DNA from: Glebionis coronaria
Lineage: Eukaryota > Streptophyta > Magnoliopsida > Asterales > Asteraceae
Direction of reading: 5' to 3'
NCBI GenBank assembly: GCA_025667525.1
Contig: JANFOE010000055.1
Span: forward strand, 62,001 to 126,000
DNA: 64,000 nucleotides
Below, piece by piece: positions 13,401 to 23,911 of the stretch. Position 1 is the stretch's first letter, and each line of letters opens with the position of its first letter. The position numbers and the translations under genes were made by a program. Under the pieces are notes generated by a model that worked only from the letters and a program-made list of their open reading frames with translations, made no database searches and was not told where the DNA came from.

Positions 13401-13553
13401 ATCAAAGATCGCGATGGCTACTTTAAATCCATGGTGAGTGGATTTTGAGACTTGCTTCAGCCGATAGTTGTTGGGTATAAACTTAAGGGTTCGTGCTTGA
13501 GCAATAGCGGCTTCTCTAGAGTCTTGGATTGCTTGTACTGTTGGATTAGTCAT
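10410..13553 (-). CDS. Element 1 third ORF (envelope-like/accessory), N-terminal part
   Basis: A 1047-codon ORF downstream of pol, start ATG at 13553. Residues about 1-235 form a folded-looking domain with W/F/Y-rich blocks (YEFWATKEI, FRKILGI, YGMYKAANADYALLIWEEF, FFPYPRFIKLIINYF). Diverged counterparts lie in Element 2 (36879-37706) and Element 3 (55367-56299). The middle has a basic KGKRKQP/KKKKTEGKKGKGK patch, a Pro/Thr-rich linker and a coiled coil (residues about 480-610, many EEARRKAQEE-type heptads). Residues about 675-750 are almost wholly Asp/Glu. A proline-rich part follows, then a helical C-terminus. No signal peptide or transmembrane segment is obvious, which argues against a classical envelope. 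Function unknown; codon integrity over 1047 codons suggests recent selection or a young copy. Confidence 0.8.
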   Translation of the reverse strand: MTNPTVQAIQDSREAAIAQARTLKFIPNNYRLKQVSKSTHHGFKVAIAIFDQSHFKNALRSSASVPYEYMYEFWATKEITSNKITFTIDNKQQTLTVSDFRKILGIRDTPKGMSFSRDPTKDELMELFDALGCPEIRVASEFTTAKVGQPWRALMGILSRCLTPKTSGHDALRSPIINLFYGMYKAANADYALLIWEEFTFQLFYNKKLKTNFFPYPRFIKLIINYFMKHDATIDRRAASRYHTEEADDTVDLRHEGPSIGVIPGPIPDYLLTDKIKGSADYKLLQLEIKKLKVNLQTGEDSSTTVKSKGKRKQPAALPEPETKKKKTEGKKGKGKADEMILRDEEDVVDPALDKTEKQMMKIAIQRSRKDTGGSGSGARVDVEDEYVEPDDVDEFGSPEHYSTSKEPSIPISASVEKESVAPTIMMSTQPLATQPPQIQPLPTRPASTPFLPPPTIPILSTAVTTEPLQSTKSSSATSTMAALVMAEMLDKHVDNHKREMDELRQELQRRAQSEEASRKAQEEMIARFAADMEVTRKAHAEELARVNQAEADKHAARITRLQAMRDKYKEQKEALEAFVEERVQESVESIMPKLRDELKTLAADNLLIKSSNPSESAYKIAYDLTDFELKKILKARMVELGSFDKSRIQRALYKSLNDAIMEDDRLFKTFGSVIPYHILPEEEREESEQEEGTGEEEEEEEGEEEEKDDDDGDDEDKDEDDDDEDEDDDDGDDDGDGNEESARGSNGDDNQDDDGGEQPKEGDKVTSSKKTAKTRTKSKKDAAQKDKSTSSESRRTKWRQDVNATTASSVPGTSIAVSLPINTNPISSVVVAPVIEESVTEPEAAQHSPVHDTAEMPETEPTDVRTSTPLQPAQQSTVPEPSTRDWADTLEIDETAPPQAWITAVAQYDPITDADKDVLYLRIRSPIDLCAFFAHEYKTSVTPSLVKKALKDKRLRAKTRLTQMEFEYYADEILKALNTVQRPGLHESERAPPPMDPSQDNQIALDFFVTNDLVYLLKGSSKYATSLTLLKAANWGTILFIEEKVN

Positions 13554-13695
13554 TGTATCTGCTTAAGATAAGACATGAAAGGTTGATGCACAAAAACATA
13601 TAGATATATATATCATTCTTACTTCTAAGCATAACACATTTCATAACATAATACAACAAGTACATATAGCATGCAAACAATAATAATCAAACAAC
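13554..13695. other. Short spacer before third ORF
   Basis: Noncoding leader directly upstream (minus strand) of the third ORF start; AT-rich, nothing specific seen. Confidence 0.4.
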
Positions 13696-14172
13696 TCTTC
13701 ATCCGGAACTTTTCCTCATTCGGAACTTCTTCATCCGGAACATTCCTTCATTCGGAACTTCCTTCATCCGGAAGTTCTTCATCCGGAACTTCCTTCATCC
13801 GGAAGTTCTTCATTCGGAACTTCCTTCATCCGGAAGTTCTTCATTCGGAACTTCCTTCATCCGGAAGTTCTTCATTCGGAACTTCCTTCATCCGGAAGTT
13901 CTTCATTCGGAACTTCCTTCATTCGGAAGTTCTTTATTCGGAACTTCCTTCATCCGGAACATTCCTTCATTCGGAACTTCCTTCATCCGGAAGTTATTCA
14001 TTCGGAACTTCCTTCATTCGGAAGTTCTTCATTCGGAACTTCCTTCATTCGGAAGTTCTTCATTCGGAACTTCTTCATTCGGAAGTTCTTCATTCGGAAC
14101 TTCCTCATTCGGAAGTTTTTCAGAAAAAAAATCCTTCATTCGGAAGTTCTTATCCTTGTTCATCCGGAACAT
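13696..14172. repeat. Tandem array of TTCATYCGGAASTTC units
   Basis: About 30 units of 15-16 bp alternate between a GGAACTTCC form and a GGAAGTTC form, so neighbouring units are partly inverted copies (GAACTTCCGG versus CCGGAAGTTC) and could fold on themselves. It sits between pol and the third ORF of Element 1. The long plus-strand reading frame here (13671-14222) is only a translation of the array. Confidence 0.93.
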
Positions 14173-15533
14173 CAAAAACGCATTCTAAGAGTATTAATTC
14201 TAAACGCATTTGTGATTTCTAAGGTAATCTAAAGCATTTAAACATCATATCATACTCATCCGCACAAAACCCACCACAAATCTTAATCAATTACTGTTCA
14301 ATTAGACGCAAAACCCTAATTAGGACTTAATCTAAATTAAACGATTCATTTACCAGGAGAAAGTGAAGAATTAGACGAATAATGAGTTTAAATGTTGATG
14401 TTTATACCTTATTAAGCGAATGAACAGGATGGAATGATTAATAATCAAGTATGTGATCTTGTGTGTTTGTTTAACAATGGCGGTAAGGTAATAGTGCAAG
14501 AACAGTGAAAAGGAAAAAGGGGGGCGGGGGAGGTTATATTTGACTAGGTCAAATTTTTTAACAAGTTTCATCAGATTGTCACCTTAAGTCCCTCCAATTT
14601 TACTCCTTTTCCTTTTTGTTTCTAACTTTTTAAATTCATTTTACCTTTCCATTGATAATTTTAGTCTACTTAATTTTGCTTAGTTAAACTAAACTCGACA
14701 ATCTCACACAACTTAAGTATCGATCTATAAGCAAAACTCCAAGATCTTAAAGCCATTCCTATCACATTGAACGAACACAAGTCGTAGTCTAAAGCAAAAC
14801 CACTTTACCATTTAGCCCTTAATTTTCCACAATCACTTTTGAAAATCAATTTTAATGACGAAGATGATTTTAATATTTTCTCTCCCTTAGACGATGACCC
14901 GTTTTCTATTTAAAGAGCTGTAGTCATTGTTTAAAGAGTCAAATATTGATGAAAGCATGTCCAATTTATATCTTGAAAAAGTTTGATTCGTGGTGTCAAT
15001 AAGATTTCTCTTATTTTAACAAATTAATGCACTGAGACGTACACAAATTCGTGTTAGACCAAGTTATAAAGTAAACTTGATCCCTTTGCATGATTTGGCT
15101 TGTAAATCACGCCCGAGAAAATTAATTCCCGTTCTGAGCCAACGTTTTCCAAGGAAATACGTGACTTTAATATGAAAACCGGGTTGCAGTCAGAAATAAC
15201 TACAAGCCATAATGGGCATGTTTTAAAAAATATACAACTTTTATACGGACTCTATTTATGGCACCGTGTCAATATTGATCGACATTTCTAAGGCCGTAAA
15301 TATTACCGTACTAAAAGACATGCCCGTTTTAAAACGAAAAATATTTTTGGTTTTTCTTGATTTTATAATTTTTATGGTTTTTCTAGGTTTTATATTTTTT
15401 ATGGTTTTTCTTGGTTTTATATTTTTTATGATTTTTGTTGGTTTTATATTTTTGTATTTTTCTTTTGTGGTTTATATATATACGATAATATACATGATCA
15501 CGAACAAAGGATTCTCTGAATAGTTTACCATGA
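14173..15533. other. Element 1 noncoding gap between pol and third ORF
   Basis: About 1.4 kb without convincing genes. A T-rich minisatellite (units of about 28 bp built on GGTTTTATATTTTTTATG) lies at 15345-15465. The position is where a splice acceptor or internal promoter for the third ORF would be expected, but I cannot identify one. Confidence 0.5.
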
Positions 15534-15974
15534 CTATTCAGCTGATTCTTCTGCCAACTCTTTGAGAGTCGCTGGAGTGAATGATTTCATGCCAAGCTTG
15601 TCGATCAAAAACTCGATTCGTCCTCGATCTAAGGCTTTGGTGAACATATCAGCCAGCTGGTACTCAGTAGTGACAAAATACAGCTCGATCACTCCGTTCT
15701 CCACCTGCTCCTTAATGAAATGGTAGCGAATGTCTATGTGCTTGGCCCGGGAGTGTTGAACATAGTTGTAGCAAAGGGCAATGGCGCTCTTGTTGTCACA
15801 ATACATCGGGATTTTGTTAAATCCCAAACCGTAGTCAGTTAATTGTGATCTCATCCAAAGGACTTGAGCACAACAACCGGACATGGCGATGTATTCAGCC
15901 TCCGTGCTTGATATTGCAGCGCTTTTCTGCCTTTTTGAAGACCAACTGATCAATCTATCTCCAAGGAATTGCAC
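15534..15974 (-). CDS. pol: Element 1 RNase H C-terminal part
   Basis: In frame with pol and separated from it by one TAA at 16002-16004, so this is the rest of the RNase H domain, not a separate gene. It contains the copia RNase H hallmarks [13 protein letters not shown] (catalytic Glu), [14 protein letters not shown] (catalytic Asp) and [18 protein letters not shown], ending in a typical FTKAL tail. RNase H degrades the RNA strand of the RNA:DNA hybrid. Premature termination upstream would remove these catalytic residues. Confidence 0.9.
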   Translation of the reverse strand: MQFLGDRLISWSSKRQKSAAISSTEAEYIAMSGCCAQVLWMRSQLTDYGLGFNKIPMYCDNKSAIALCYNYVQHSRAKHIDIRYHFIKEQVENGVIELYFVTTEYQLADMFTKALDRGRIEFLIDKLGMKSFTPATLKELAEESAE

Positions 15975-16001
15975 AGATCCATAAGTGCTACGCCTCGTGT
16001 C

Positions 16002-19001
16002 TTAACATGCAGCATGATCGGCATCTGCGTATGATATTAAAGCAATAGAGGAATCTTTCGGATACCATAGACCACGATGAAGTGTTCCTTTTAGATACCG
16101 AAAGATCCTTTTCACAACATGTAGGTGCTTTTCGGTAGGCCGAGCCTGATACCGGGCACACATGCATACAGCAAATTGCAAATCAGGCCTGCTAGCAGTC
16201 AGATATAGAAGGGTGCCGATCATTCCACGGTAAAGTTTTGGATCGACAATAGTCCCATTCCTATCTTCATCTAACTTGGATTTCTCCACCATTGGAGTGT
16301 CCACGGGGTCACAATTTTCAAAGTTATATTTCTTAAGAGATTCTAGAGCATATTTGGATTGATTAATAAAGATGCCTCTGGGATTCTGAGAAATCTGTAA
16401 TCCTAAGAAAAATGAAATTTTTCCCATCATCGACATCTGAAAGCGTGTGGACATTATCTTCTCAAATCGATTTGACAATTCAATGTTAGTGGCAGCAAAT
16501 ATTATATCATCAACATAAATTTGTACCAAAATCATGTCGTTGCCTTCCTTGAGAGTGAATAGAGTGGGGTCCACCTTGCCTTTGGAGAAGCCTTCCGAAA
16601 TGAGATATGTTGACAGGAGATCATACCACGCGCGTGGAGCTTGTTTCAACCCGTAGAGAGCCTTCTTAAGCTTGTACACATGATTAGGAATCTCCGTACT
16701 GACGAACCCATCCGGCTGACTAACATAGACTTCTTCCCGTAGTTCACCGTTCAAAAATGCCGTCTTCACATCCATTTGATAGACGATCATGTTCATATGA
16801 GCAGCATACGCAAGGAATAGTCTAATAGCCTCCAATCTAGCCACAGGAGCAAAAGATTCTTCAAAGTCTATACCCAAGGCTTGTTTATATCCTCTAGCGA
16901 CCAATCTAGCCTTATTCTTCAATACCGCACCCATCTCATCAAGTTTAACCTTATAAACCCATAACAAAGTAAGGATGTTAACCTTGTCAGGGAGAGGAAC
17001 CAATTCCCATACTTCAAGTCTTTGAAATTCATTTAGTTCCTCCTGCATAGCTTCAATCCAAGATGATTGGGTCATAGCCTGCTGCCAATTTTTAGGTTCA
17101 ACTTCAGAGAGAAATGCATCAAAGTAGCAATAAAGTGCACTCTCTTGTAATTGATGGCGTGTAGAGACTGGTCGATCTAGATCTCCAATAACATTCCTAA
17201 TTGGGTGATCTTTTGTCCATTTAGTGCTATGGTTTTCAATCCTAGGTGGTCTGGAGTGAACAATAGAAGGAGCTTCTTCTGAGGTAGACGCGGCTGAAGG
17301 GTTTTCAGGGATCGCTACACCAAAGAAAGGAAGCTCTTGCAAGTGAGCATATTCCAAGTCGTGATCAGTAGAATCCTCTTCCACATCATTAGGCACAAGT
17401 AGGGGTGATGATTCAGGTGTAGTTTGAGAATCACTTGGTGAAGGTGCATCCGGTTCAATGTGAATTGTAGATGCATTAGATAAAGGTTCATTAGCTTGAG
17501 CAACCACTTCAGGTATTGGAGCAATTACTACAGGTGCTGGAACTTCATCAGTCGGGGGATCGAAGAATTCATCAAACAACGGTTGAAACAGTTTATCCCA
17601 CTCGGGCCTTGTTGGTGGTAAAAATGATGTAGAAGTAGGATTATTGGTAACTAATCCGGAACTAATATCACCGGTTCCCATCTCATGAAGCGCGGGTTCA
17701 GAGCTGTGTTGCTCAGAAGCCATCGCTGTCAGCTCATCGAAATCTGCGTCCATAGTTTCTACAATCTTGCCAAGACGACGGTTATAGATTCGGTATGCTT
17801 TCTTGGACGGTGAGTAACCAATGAAAATACCTATATCGGCTTTTGGTTGAAGCTTACCCAAGTTCTCACTATTAATGTTTGGATAACAAAGGGCACCAAA
17901 CACATGAAAAAATGAAACATCGGGTTTACGGTCATGTAGAAGCTCATAAGGTGTTTTTCCATGGCGTTTCCGAATGATAGAACGGTTTTGGGTGAAACAT
18001 GCAGTAGAAATAGCCTCTGCCCACAAGAACAATGGAGCGTTCGCATAAATAAGCATGGTCCTAGAAGCTTCCATAAGTGTACGATTCCGTCTTTCAACGA
18101 CACCGTTTTGTTGTGGAGTGCGTGCAGCGGATGTTTCATGTGATATACCAACTCCCTCATAGTAATCACGGAGAGTCTGGTTGACGAACTCTGTACCATT
18201 GTCTGTACGAATACGGCGGACAGTAGTATTCAAACGTACCTGAATGAATTTCAGAAAAGTGATGATAGTCTTCGGTGCTTCATCCTTTGTACGTAGAACT
18301 CTAACCCATGTAAACCTAGAGAAATCATCCACAATTACCAGAATGAATTTCTTACCGCTCACACTTTCAGTTCTCATTGGTCCACAAAGATCCATATGCA
18401 AAAGATGAAGTTTTTCTTGATTGGTGTCTTCAGCTTTGGGTTTGTAAGATTTCTTGGTACTTTTCCCCCTTGAACACGCGGAACATAAATGATCCTTGTG
18501 AAATTTAAGCTTTGGAAGACCACGAACTAAATCATTTTTAGCCAGATGATTAATAGCATCAAAGTTAAGATGAGATAATCTGCGATGCCATAACCATGAC
18601 TTGGTCTTAGATGCTTTAGAGAGAAGACATTTTGGAGAGGCGGCCATCATGTCTTGTAAGGACAAGGTATATAGATTTGCACCACGAGATCCCTTCAACA
18701 AATCTTTTCCTTCCAAGTTGCGGATGAAACAAGTGTGTTGTCGAAAAGCAACCTCAAGGTTGGAATCACAAAACTTTCCTACTGAGAATAAATTATGACC
18801 AAGACCTTCTACATAGTATACCCTTGAAATCGTCACGTTTCCAATCTGATATTCACCATACCCCATTATCTTTGCTATATGATCATTCCCGAATTTAACC
18901 GTACCAAGAAATTTGCTGACGAAATTTCGGAGCATCGAGCGATTTCCGGTCATATGTTTTGAACAACCGGAGTCCAAATACCACATGATGATTTGGACCA
19001 C
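16002..19001 (-). CDS. pol: Element 1 pol: protease, integrase, reverse transcriptase
   Basis: 999 codons. Domains in order: aspartic protease with [10 protein letters not shown] near residue 10; GAG-pre-integrase/zinc-binding HHCC region (HRRLSHLNF ... CSACSRGKS, about 140-180); integrase core with [17 protein letters not shown] and [14 protein letters not shown] (D, D, E; about 203-310); a variable Pro/Ser-rich linker (about 430-600); reverse transcriptase with [52 protein letters not shown] and the active site YVDDIIFA (about 680-860); and the first RNase H block ending [17 protein letters not shown]-RNase H order marks Ty1/copia. It is in another frame from the gag/linker ORF, with the frame change near 18950-19003, and ends at a TAA inside RNase H. 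Catalytic motifs of PR, INT and RT all appear intact. Confidence 0.96.
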   Translation of the reverse strand: MVQIIMWYLDSGCSKHMTGNRSMLRNFVSKFLGTVKFGNDHIAKIMGYGEYQIGNVTISRVYYVEGLGHNLFSVGKFCDSNLEVAFRQHTCFIRNLEGKDLLKGSRGANLYTLSLQDMMAASPKCLLSKASKTKSWLWHRRLSHLNFDAINHLAKNDLVRGLPKLKFHKDHLCSACSRGKSTKKSYKPKAEDTNQEKLHLLHMDLCGPMRTESVSGKKFILVIVDDFSRFTWVRVLRTKDEAPKTIITFLKFIQVRLNTTVRRIRTDNGTEFVNQTLRDYYEGVGISHETSAARTPQQNGVVERRNRTLMEASRTMLIYANAPLFLWAEAISTACFTQNRSIIRKRHGKTPYELLHDRKPDVSFFHVFGALCYPNINSENLGKLQPKADIGIFIGYSPSKKAYRIYNRRLGKIVETMDADFDELTAMASEQHSSEPALHEMGTGDISSGLVTNNPTSTSFLPPTRPEWDKLFQPLFDEFFDPPTDEVPAPVVIAPIPEVVAQANEPLSNASTIHIEPDAPSPSDSQTTPESSPLLVPNDVEEDSTDHDLEYAHLQELPFFGVAIPENPSAASTSEEAPSIVHSRPPRIENHSTKWTKDHPIRNVIGDLDRPVSTRHQLQESALYCYFDAFLSEVEPKNWQQAMTQSSWIEAMQEELNEFQRLEVWELVPLPDKVNILTLLWVYKVKLDEMGAVLKNKARLVARGYKQALGIDFEESFAPVARLEAIRLFLAYAAHMNMIVYQMDVKTAFLNGELREEVYVSQPDGFVSTEIPNHVYKLKKALYGLKQAPRAWYDLLSTYLISEGFSKGKVDPTLFTLKEGNDMILVQIYVDDIIFAATNIELSNRFEKIMSTRFQMSMMGKISFFLGLQISQNPRGIFINQSKYALESLKKYNFENCDPVDTPMVEKSKLDEDRNGTIVDPKLYRGMIGTLLYLTASRPDLQFAVCMCARYQARPTEKHLHVVKRIFRYLKGTLHRGLWYPKDSSIALISYADADHAAC

Positions 19002-19363
19002 CTGAAAATATCACCACACGAAGACAATGTAGAGGTATCGGAATCTGAGTGTTCCTTGTTATTTGTAGGTACAGATTTAATAATCTTAGATTTGCTAACT
19101 CTAGGTTTCTTAGATTTCCTAGCCTTCTTTTTCTTAATAGGTGGTGTAGAATCTAGTTGGCTTAAATCCTGAGGTATTTCTTCACTGATAGGCACTATAG
19201 TGGGGGCTGACCTAATTAAAGGGCGCTGTTTCCATACTTGAGTGAGAGTGTTCCTAACTAAAGGACGCTCAGACCTAACCTCAATGGATGCATTCCTAGT
19301 TAAAGGGCACATTGTTCCATCTAATGTAAAGGTCCTACCAGTGGGACGCCATTGCCAGCCAAC
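18950..19363 (-). CDS. Element 1 gag-pol linker
   Basis: Open in the same frame as gag beyond the gag stop codon at 19364-19366. It carries WRPTGRTF just after the stop, echoing the EWKPTGRTRA end of the gag ORF, a pattern seen in related elements as a repeated element-specific spacer. Then come basic [12 protein letters not shown] stretches and Ser-rich sequence up to the protease. It overlaps the start of the pol ORF by about 50 bp in a different frame. Whether readthrough or frameshifting is programmed or simply mutational cannot be decided from one copy. Confidence 0.7.
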   Translation of the reverse strand, partial: VGWQWRPTGRTFTLDGTMCPLTRNASIEVRSERPLVRNTLTQVWKQRPLIRSAPTIVPISEEIPQDLSQLDSTPPIKKKKARKSKKPRVSKSKIIKSVPTNNKEHSDSDTSTLSSCGDIFRWSKSSCGIWTPVVQNI

Positions 19364-22300
19364 TTAGGCACGAGTTCTACCCGTTGGCTTCCATTCAAGA
19401 CCATTCTTAATAGCATTCATTTCATTCACGTGATCAATCAGACACAAATCATGACGTTGGGAAAACATACATTCATTACAATTCCAACAATTTAAATCAA
19501 AATTCACGAATGGTTTAGGCTGCTGCACAGGCGCAAAGCTTTTAGTCTTAACATGATTCTTTTTATTTAAAACTGAACTAGCATTCCTCTTGTGAACTTC
19601 TACTTTCTTCTTTGTGGCACTACTAGTGGAGGGCTTGATCTTATCTTTCTTGAGTGGCGATTCTTTAGCCTTAGTAGTCTCTTTTAATCCTGTAGAAGGC
19701 AAAGTGGGAACATTAGCAACAAATTTTAAAGGTGTCTTACTTGATTGTGCCAATGACGGTTTCGCTCCTGGAGTCTTATTAAATGGAGTGACAGTAATGG
19801 GCCTATTATTAAGTAGTGCCGAACCTGGTGTACCTATGTATTGCAAATATGCCAAGCAATATTGAACTCGCTTAATATATTCATGAGCCGAATAATAGTC
19901 GCTACTTGAGGGATCTAAGGCATAAAGATCGTCTAAAATATCCCTAAGAAGATCGACATGCTTAATGGCATTCCTCATATAATCATCATAGGTAACCGGG
20001 TTTCTCTTATGAAGCGGATTCTTATAAAGCACTACTGACTTGGTTGTTGGAGCACTAGTGGACGGTGCAGAGTCGGTAGCTAAGTTATCAACAACTTCTT
20101 GTCGGGTGAGAAGAAGTGTCTCTTTTAACTCAGCCAAAACCATATTTTTGTCTATGAGCAGGATGTTCAAATCAGAGATTTCCTCGCACTTTTGGTTCAG
20201 TTGTTCAACAAAAGATTGTTGCTGTGCCGCATTAAAAGCGAAGCGTTCTTCTAGTGAACCATAAAGAGCGGATAATCCCTGTCTTGTCCGATCCATCTCC
20301 CCTAGAACAGACGAAAGTCTAATTTCTAAAACTTGGTTTTTAGACTCTGCAGCCTCTAGTTCCAATTTTAATGTTTCCTTTGATGATACCTCTCTCTTCA
20401 ATCTCATGATTTCTTCCTCTAATGTCTTAACAATTGCAATCATCTTGTCACTCGTCTCAACACCGTTTTCACAACCATTTGATATCAAAAGATCCTCATT
20501 TTGAGTTTGTTGTTTTAATTCTAAAGATATACAATGTTGTTCTAGTTGATTAGAGCGTTTTGAAAGTAAATTGTAAGAATCTTGTAGCTTTAAAAACTCA
20601 GCGTTAGATTCGTGACAAGAATGATTATCTACCTCATTTACAGTATCAGCAACATTTACAGAAAGATCACAAACATCATCACATATATGCACAGCATCAC
20701 AATTAATCATAGCGGATGTAAGCTCATTCGAATAATTAACATTTACAGTAGTAAGCACATCACACGAGATTACTGCAGACAAGAATCGGTCATATTCGGT
20801 TAAAATCTTTACTTTTTCAATTAGTTGTAGTTCGTAAGCGGTGTCCATTTCATAAAACACTTTTTGAACTTCACCAATTTCAAACACAAGATTTTCCTTA
20901 AGAGATGCAAAAATTCCTTTTAGACTTTCGACAAACGGATTGATCTCATTTTTAAACACCTCGTTCATATGTTCGAAAGCCCATTCTCCGGAATTTAAGC
21001 CATTTGAAGTCGTACAATCCAAAATGACCTTGTCAAAATTAGTAAAGTATTGATTAATCTCTTGCAAGTTTAACCATACAGTACTAACAGGTGGAAGATC
21101 CTTTGGAATTTCCTTAGGACCTTCCATATTGACAAGTATAGGAAATGTACTAGGGTTTTCTTCATCTAATATGTAGGTCGGTGCTGTTATGAGATCTTTG
21201 TCCATATGGAAGCGAATTCTAAAATCCGTTTTTGCAAGCTCCTTATTCAATTTAAAATAATCACACTCGGGATATTTTGCAGAATTGTATGACCGATCCT
21301 CATCAACTAGATCCTTACTTGTTCGATCATCGGGAAAAACAATCGGGTCTAAAGCCAATCCTAATTGAGTTGCATTATAAAGTCTAGGACTATGTCTTAA
21401 AGCTTGTTTTGCATACCGTGGATTAGGGGGAAGGCCTTTTAGACGTGATAAGTTAAACTCTCTAAACGAAGCATCAAATAAGTGCACTAGTTGAGAAGCA
21501 GCGTATTGTCTTAACAGCAAGTAATCTAGACTTCTAATCTTATTAGTGGCATTAATCTCCATTTCATTCTTCTTAGACTCAAGTGATTCAAAATCCGTTT
21601 GAAGTTTTTGAAAATTAGTGACCACTAACTCCTTTTCTTTAAGTTCATTAGACAGATTTGCTCTTAAGTTTTCAATTTCTTGCAAGTGATCCATTTGTTT
21701 GTTCCTAAAATGATCATATTCGGGATTCGTTAGAACACTAGACGAAGGCACTAATTCCAAGGTTTGTACTTTCTCATTACTTAAGGCAAGCTCATCAGAC
21801 AAATTCTTATTCTTAGCTAAGGTTTCTAAGAGTGCAGCATTCATTTGGCTAAGTAATGTAGCAGGAACCATGACCAAATCTTGTTGAGCAGGAGTAGGCG
21901 TATGCGAAATGGATCCCGGTTGTGATTCACTCAAAGTTTGGGGACTCACATTGATATTGCTATCATTGTTTGTCTCCTCGTTTGAAAGACTCACCACCGA
22001 AGATTCATTCGAATCAGCACTCTCTTGCACAACTTGATGTGGTTGAATACTAGCATCAGTGGTATTATCGGTGGTATTAATAAGTACCTCAGATCTCTTT
22101 TCTGGCCCTAAGCTGGAGATAGTTGCCATGAGAGCAGCCTTTGCAGATTGAAAGTCATCACAGTCTGAGTCATACGCATCGAGATCATCTGCTTGGTATG
22201 CTGCATTCTGTGTGGTGACCGTGTCTTGTTCAGCAATCCCTGGATCAGCAAGAAATGCAAGCTCCTCTTCATCAAGTTCCCTTCCTTGTGCCTGAGCATT

Positions 22301-23911
22301 CACCAGATAGATCTTTTCTGCAAACCATTGTCCATCCCTTCTCCTCTTGGGTTTCTTACAATCCCTGGACATATGACCCTCTTCCTTGCAGTTGTAGCAT
22401 GTAATCATTCTCAACTTGCCTGTATTAGCCCGTGGAGGATTGTTGACCATTGGAGCAGGAGCAGGATTGACCGTGCGAGCATTGGTAGTTGATGTGGAAG
22501 GTCTCCCCTGATATGGTTGAATTAGCTGAACCATTACCCTGCCATTCTCAATTGTAGCTTGTTGGCGAGAATTGGATGAATTCCTCAACTGATTGTTGGT
22601 AGGAGCTGATCCCCTAAATCCTCGTTTGCTTAAAGTCCTTGTGAGATAAGCAGACATAGTGGTTAACACTTCAACTGGATCAGCACCTTGTTTGAATACA
22701 GGAACGGGGACTTCCTCATCATCACAGTACATTACTTGATCTTGGTGAGCTGCATAATCACTAGAAGGAATACTCATTTGATCAGGGTAGCTTGTTGGAT
22801 ATGCTGCATTCTCTTGATACGATGAATATGAAGATTGAGCATAAGGTGCAGTACTTGCTGGGTGAGGTTGTATAGCATATTGTGATGAAGGTGCACTGAA
22901 CCGATATTGTTGCTGATGTGAGGTGGGTGGTTGTGGTAAAATCGAGTATTGGGGAAAGGCTGGTGTCATGTAAGGTGATGGATGATAGGCTTGATGTCCC
23001 AAAATATAAGGAGTGTTGTTGTGAGACAAGCTTGGTTGATTCGCCATCAAAGCTAATGAATCAGGGTACATACCTCGTGGTAAACGGTGCATGATCACAT
23101 GTTTCTCATGTTGCTGAAGAAAAGCATATAGTTGATCCAAATTGCACTTATGCAGATCCCTGGTTAACTTAACATCGGTAATATACTCACCCCATTCAGC
23201 TTGAGGTAAAGTATTCAAGAATTTGGTGTTAACCTGGAATGGAGCAATCACCAGATTGTATACATTCAGATCATTCATGAGTGTGGTGAATCTGAAGTAA
23301 TAATCGTGAAGCGTTTCCCCTGGGTTGTAAGTGAATCTGTCAAACAGGTCATACAACTGACATTCCCTTTCCTGTTTGGTGAGAGACGTGCCTTGTAGCA
23401 ACACCTTAAGACGTTCCCATAAATCCTTTGCCACTGTATACTGACTTACCATCCTATAGATGTCATGGGGAAGAGCTTGGAGAATTGTTTGAAGAGCTTT
23501 CTCGTCTGCATCGGCAACAAGTTGTTGGGCTGGTGTAAGTTCTTCAAATTCTCTTGGTCGAGACACATTGTTAGCCACAATGGTACCATAGTCAAGTGGA
23601 CCATTTAAGATTGACTTAACCATAAGCCTCCCATAGACCGGTTTTCCCTTAAGATAAGACATCATCTGGCCTTGCCAAGCTTCAAAAACTTCTTTGATGA
23701 GCATTGGCGGGCGATTATCCGTTCCCGTAATCACCGAAATATCCGTAAGTGATGTCATCTGAGGCATTACTGAATTCGGATTCATTTTGTTAACTTCAAA
23801 GAGACAAAGATTATCGGTTGATCGAGCAGTGAAGTAAAGCTTGTGAATTGTGTTGTGTTTTTGTTGTAAGAAACCAAGATTAAATCCTCTAAAAGATCGT
23901 CGAAAAAACAA
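19364..23911 (-). CDS. gag: Element 1 Gag (very large, 1515-codon ORF)
   Basis: The ORF opens at 23911, but the more likely start is the ATG at 23785 (MNPNSVMPQM...), giving about 1473 aa. Residues about 60-300 match the copia gag (UBN2-type) fold: LWERLKVLLQGTSLTKQERE, YDLFDRFTYNPGETLHDYY, FQVNTKFLNTLP. A Gln/Tyr/Pro-rich stretch follows. A single CCHC zinc knuckle, CYNCKEEGHMSRDC, is near residue 507 and would bind RNA in the particle. The second half is long, with coiled-coil heptads (about 720-830 and 1150-1330) and a basic C-terminus ending EWKPTGRTRA. Typical copia Gag is a few hundred residues; extended Gag with coiled coils is a Sirevirus trait. Ends at an in-frame stop before the linker and protease. 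Confidence 0.92.
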   Translation of the reverse strand: MFFRRSFRGFNLGFLQQKHNTIHKLYFTARSTDNLCLFEVNKMNPNSVMPQMTSLTDISVITGTDNRPPMLIKEVFEAWQGQMMSYLKGKPVYGRLMVKSILNGPLDYGTIVANNVSRPREFEELTPAQQLVADADEKALQTILQALPHDIYRMVSQYTVAKDLWERLKVLLQGTSLTKQERECQLYDLFDRFTYNPGETLHDYYFRFTTLMNDLNVYNLVIAPFQVNTKFLNTLPQAEWGEYITDVKLTRDLHKCNLDQLYAFLQQHEKHVIMHRLPRGMYPDSLALMANQPSLSHNNTPYILGHQAYHPSPYMTPAFPQYSILPQPPTSHQQQYRFSAPSSQYAIQPHPASTAPYAQSSYSSYQENAAYPTSYPDQMSIPSSDYAAHQDQVMYCDDEEVPVPVFKQGADPVEVLTTMSAYLTRTLSKRGFRGSAPTNNQLRNSSNSRQQATIENGRVMVQLIQPYQGRPSTSTTNARTVNPAPAPMVNNPPRANTGKLRMITCYNCKEEGHMSRDCKKPKRRRDGQWFAEKIYLVNAQAQGRELDEEELAFLADPGIAEQDTVTTQNAAYQADDLDAYDSDCDDFQSAKAALMATISSLGPEKRSEVLINTTDNTTDASIQPHQVVQESADSNESSVVSLSNEETNNDSNINVSPQTLSESQPGSISHTPTPAQQDLVMVPATLLSQMNAALLETLAKNKNLSDELALSNEKVQTLELVPSSSVLTNPEYDHFRNKQMDHLQEIENLRANLSNELKEKELVVTNFQKLQTDFESLESKKNEMEINATNKIRSLDYLLLRQYAASQLVHLFDASFREFNLSRLKGLPPNPRYAKQALRHSPRLYNATQLGLALDPIVFPDDRTSKDLVDEDRSYNSAKYPECDYFKLNKELAKTDFRIRFHMDKDLITAPTYILDEENPSTFPILVNMEGPKEIPKDLPPVSTVWLNLQEINQYFTNFDKVILDCTTSNGLNSGEWAFEHMNEVFKNEINPFVESLKGIFASLKENLVFEIGEVQKVFYEMDTAYELQLIEKVKILTEYDRFLSAVISCDVLTTVNVNYSNELTSAMINCDAVHICDDVCDLSVNVADTVNEVDNHSCHESNAEFLKLQDSYNLLSKRSNQLEQHCISLELKQQTQNEDLLISNGCENGVETSDKMIAIVKTLEEEIMRLKREVSSKETLKLELEAAESKNQVLEIRLSSVLGEMDRTRQGLSALYGSLEERFAFNAAQQQSFVEQLNQKCEEISDLNILLIDKNMVLAELKETLLLTRQEVVDNLATDSAPSTSAPTTKSVVLYKNPLHKRNPVTYDDYMRNAIKHVDLLRDILDDLYALDPSSSDYYSAHEYIKRVQYCLAYLQYIGTPGSALLNNRPITVTPFNKTPGAKPSLAQSSKTPLKFVANVPTLPSTGLKETTKAKESPLKKDKIKPSTSSATKKKVEVHKRNASSVLNKKNHVKTKSFAPVQQPKPFVNFDLNCWNCNECMFSQRHDLCLIDHVNEMNAIKNGLEWKPTGRTRA

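Noticed and set aside
10410..13553. Classical retroviral-type envelope
   Set aside because: No signal peptide, furin-like site or paired transmembrane helices are visible; only the position is envelope-like.
13696..14172. CGGAAC arrays as heat-shock elements
   Set aside because: Heat-shock elements need GAAnnTTC spacing; here GAA and TTC are one base apart (GAACTTC), so the match fails.
13696..14172. CRISPR-like array
   Set aside because: Units are contiguous 15-16 bp with no unique spacers, and the DNA is plant nuclear.
13671..14222. 183-codon plus-strand ORF in the CGGAA array
   Set aside because: Composed only of satellite units; the frame shifts with unit length and it lies antisense to the element.
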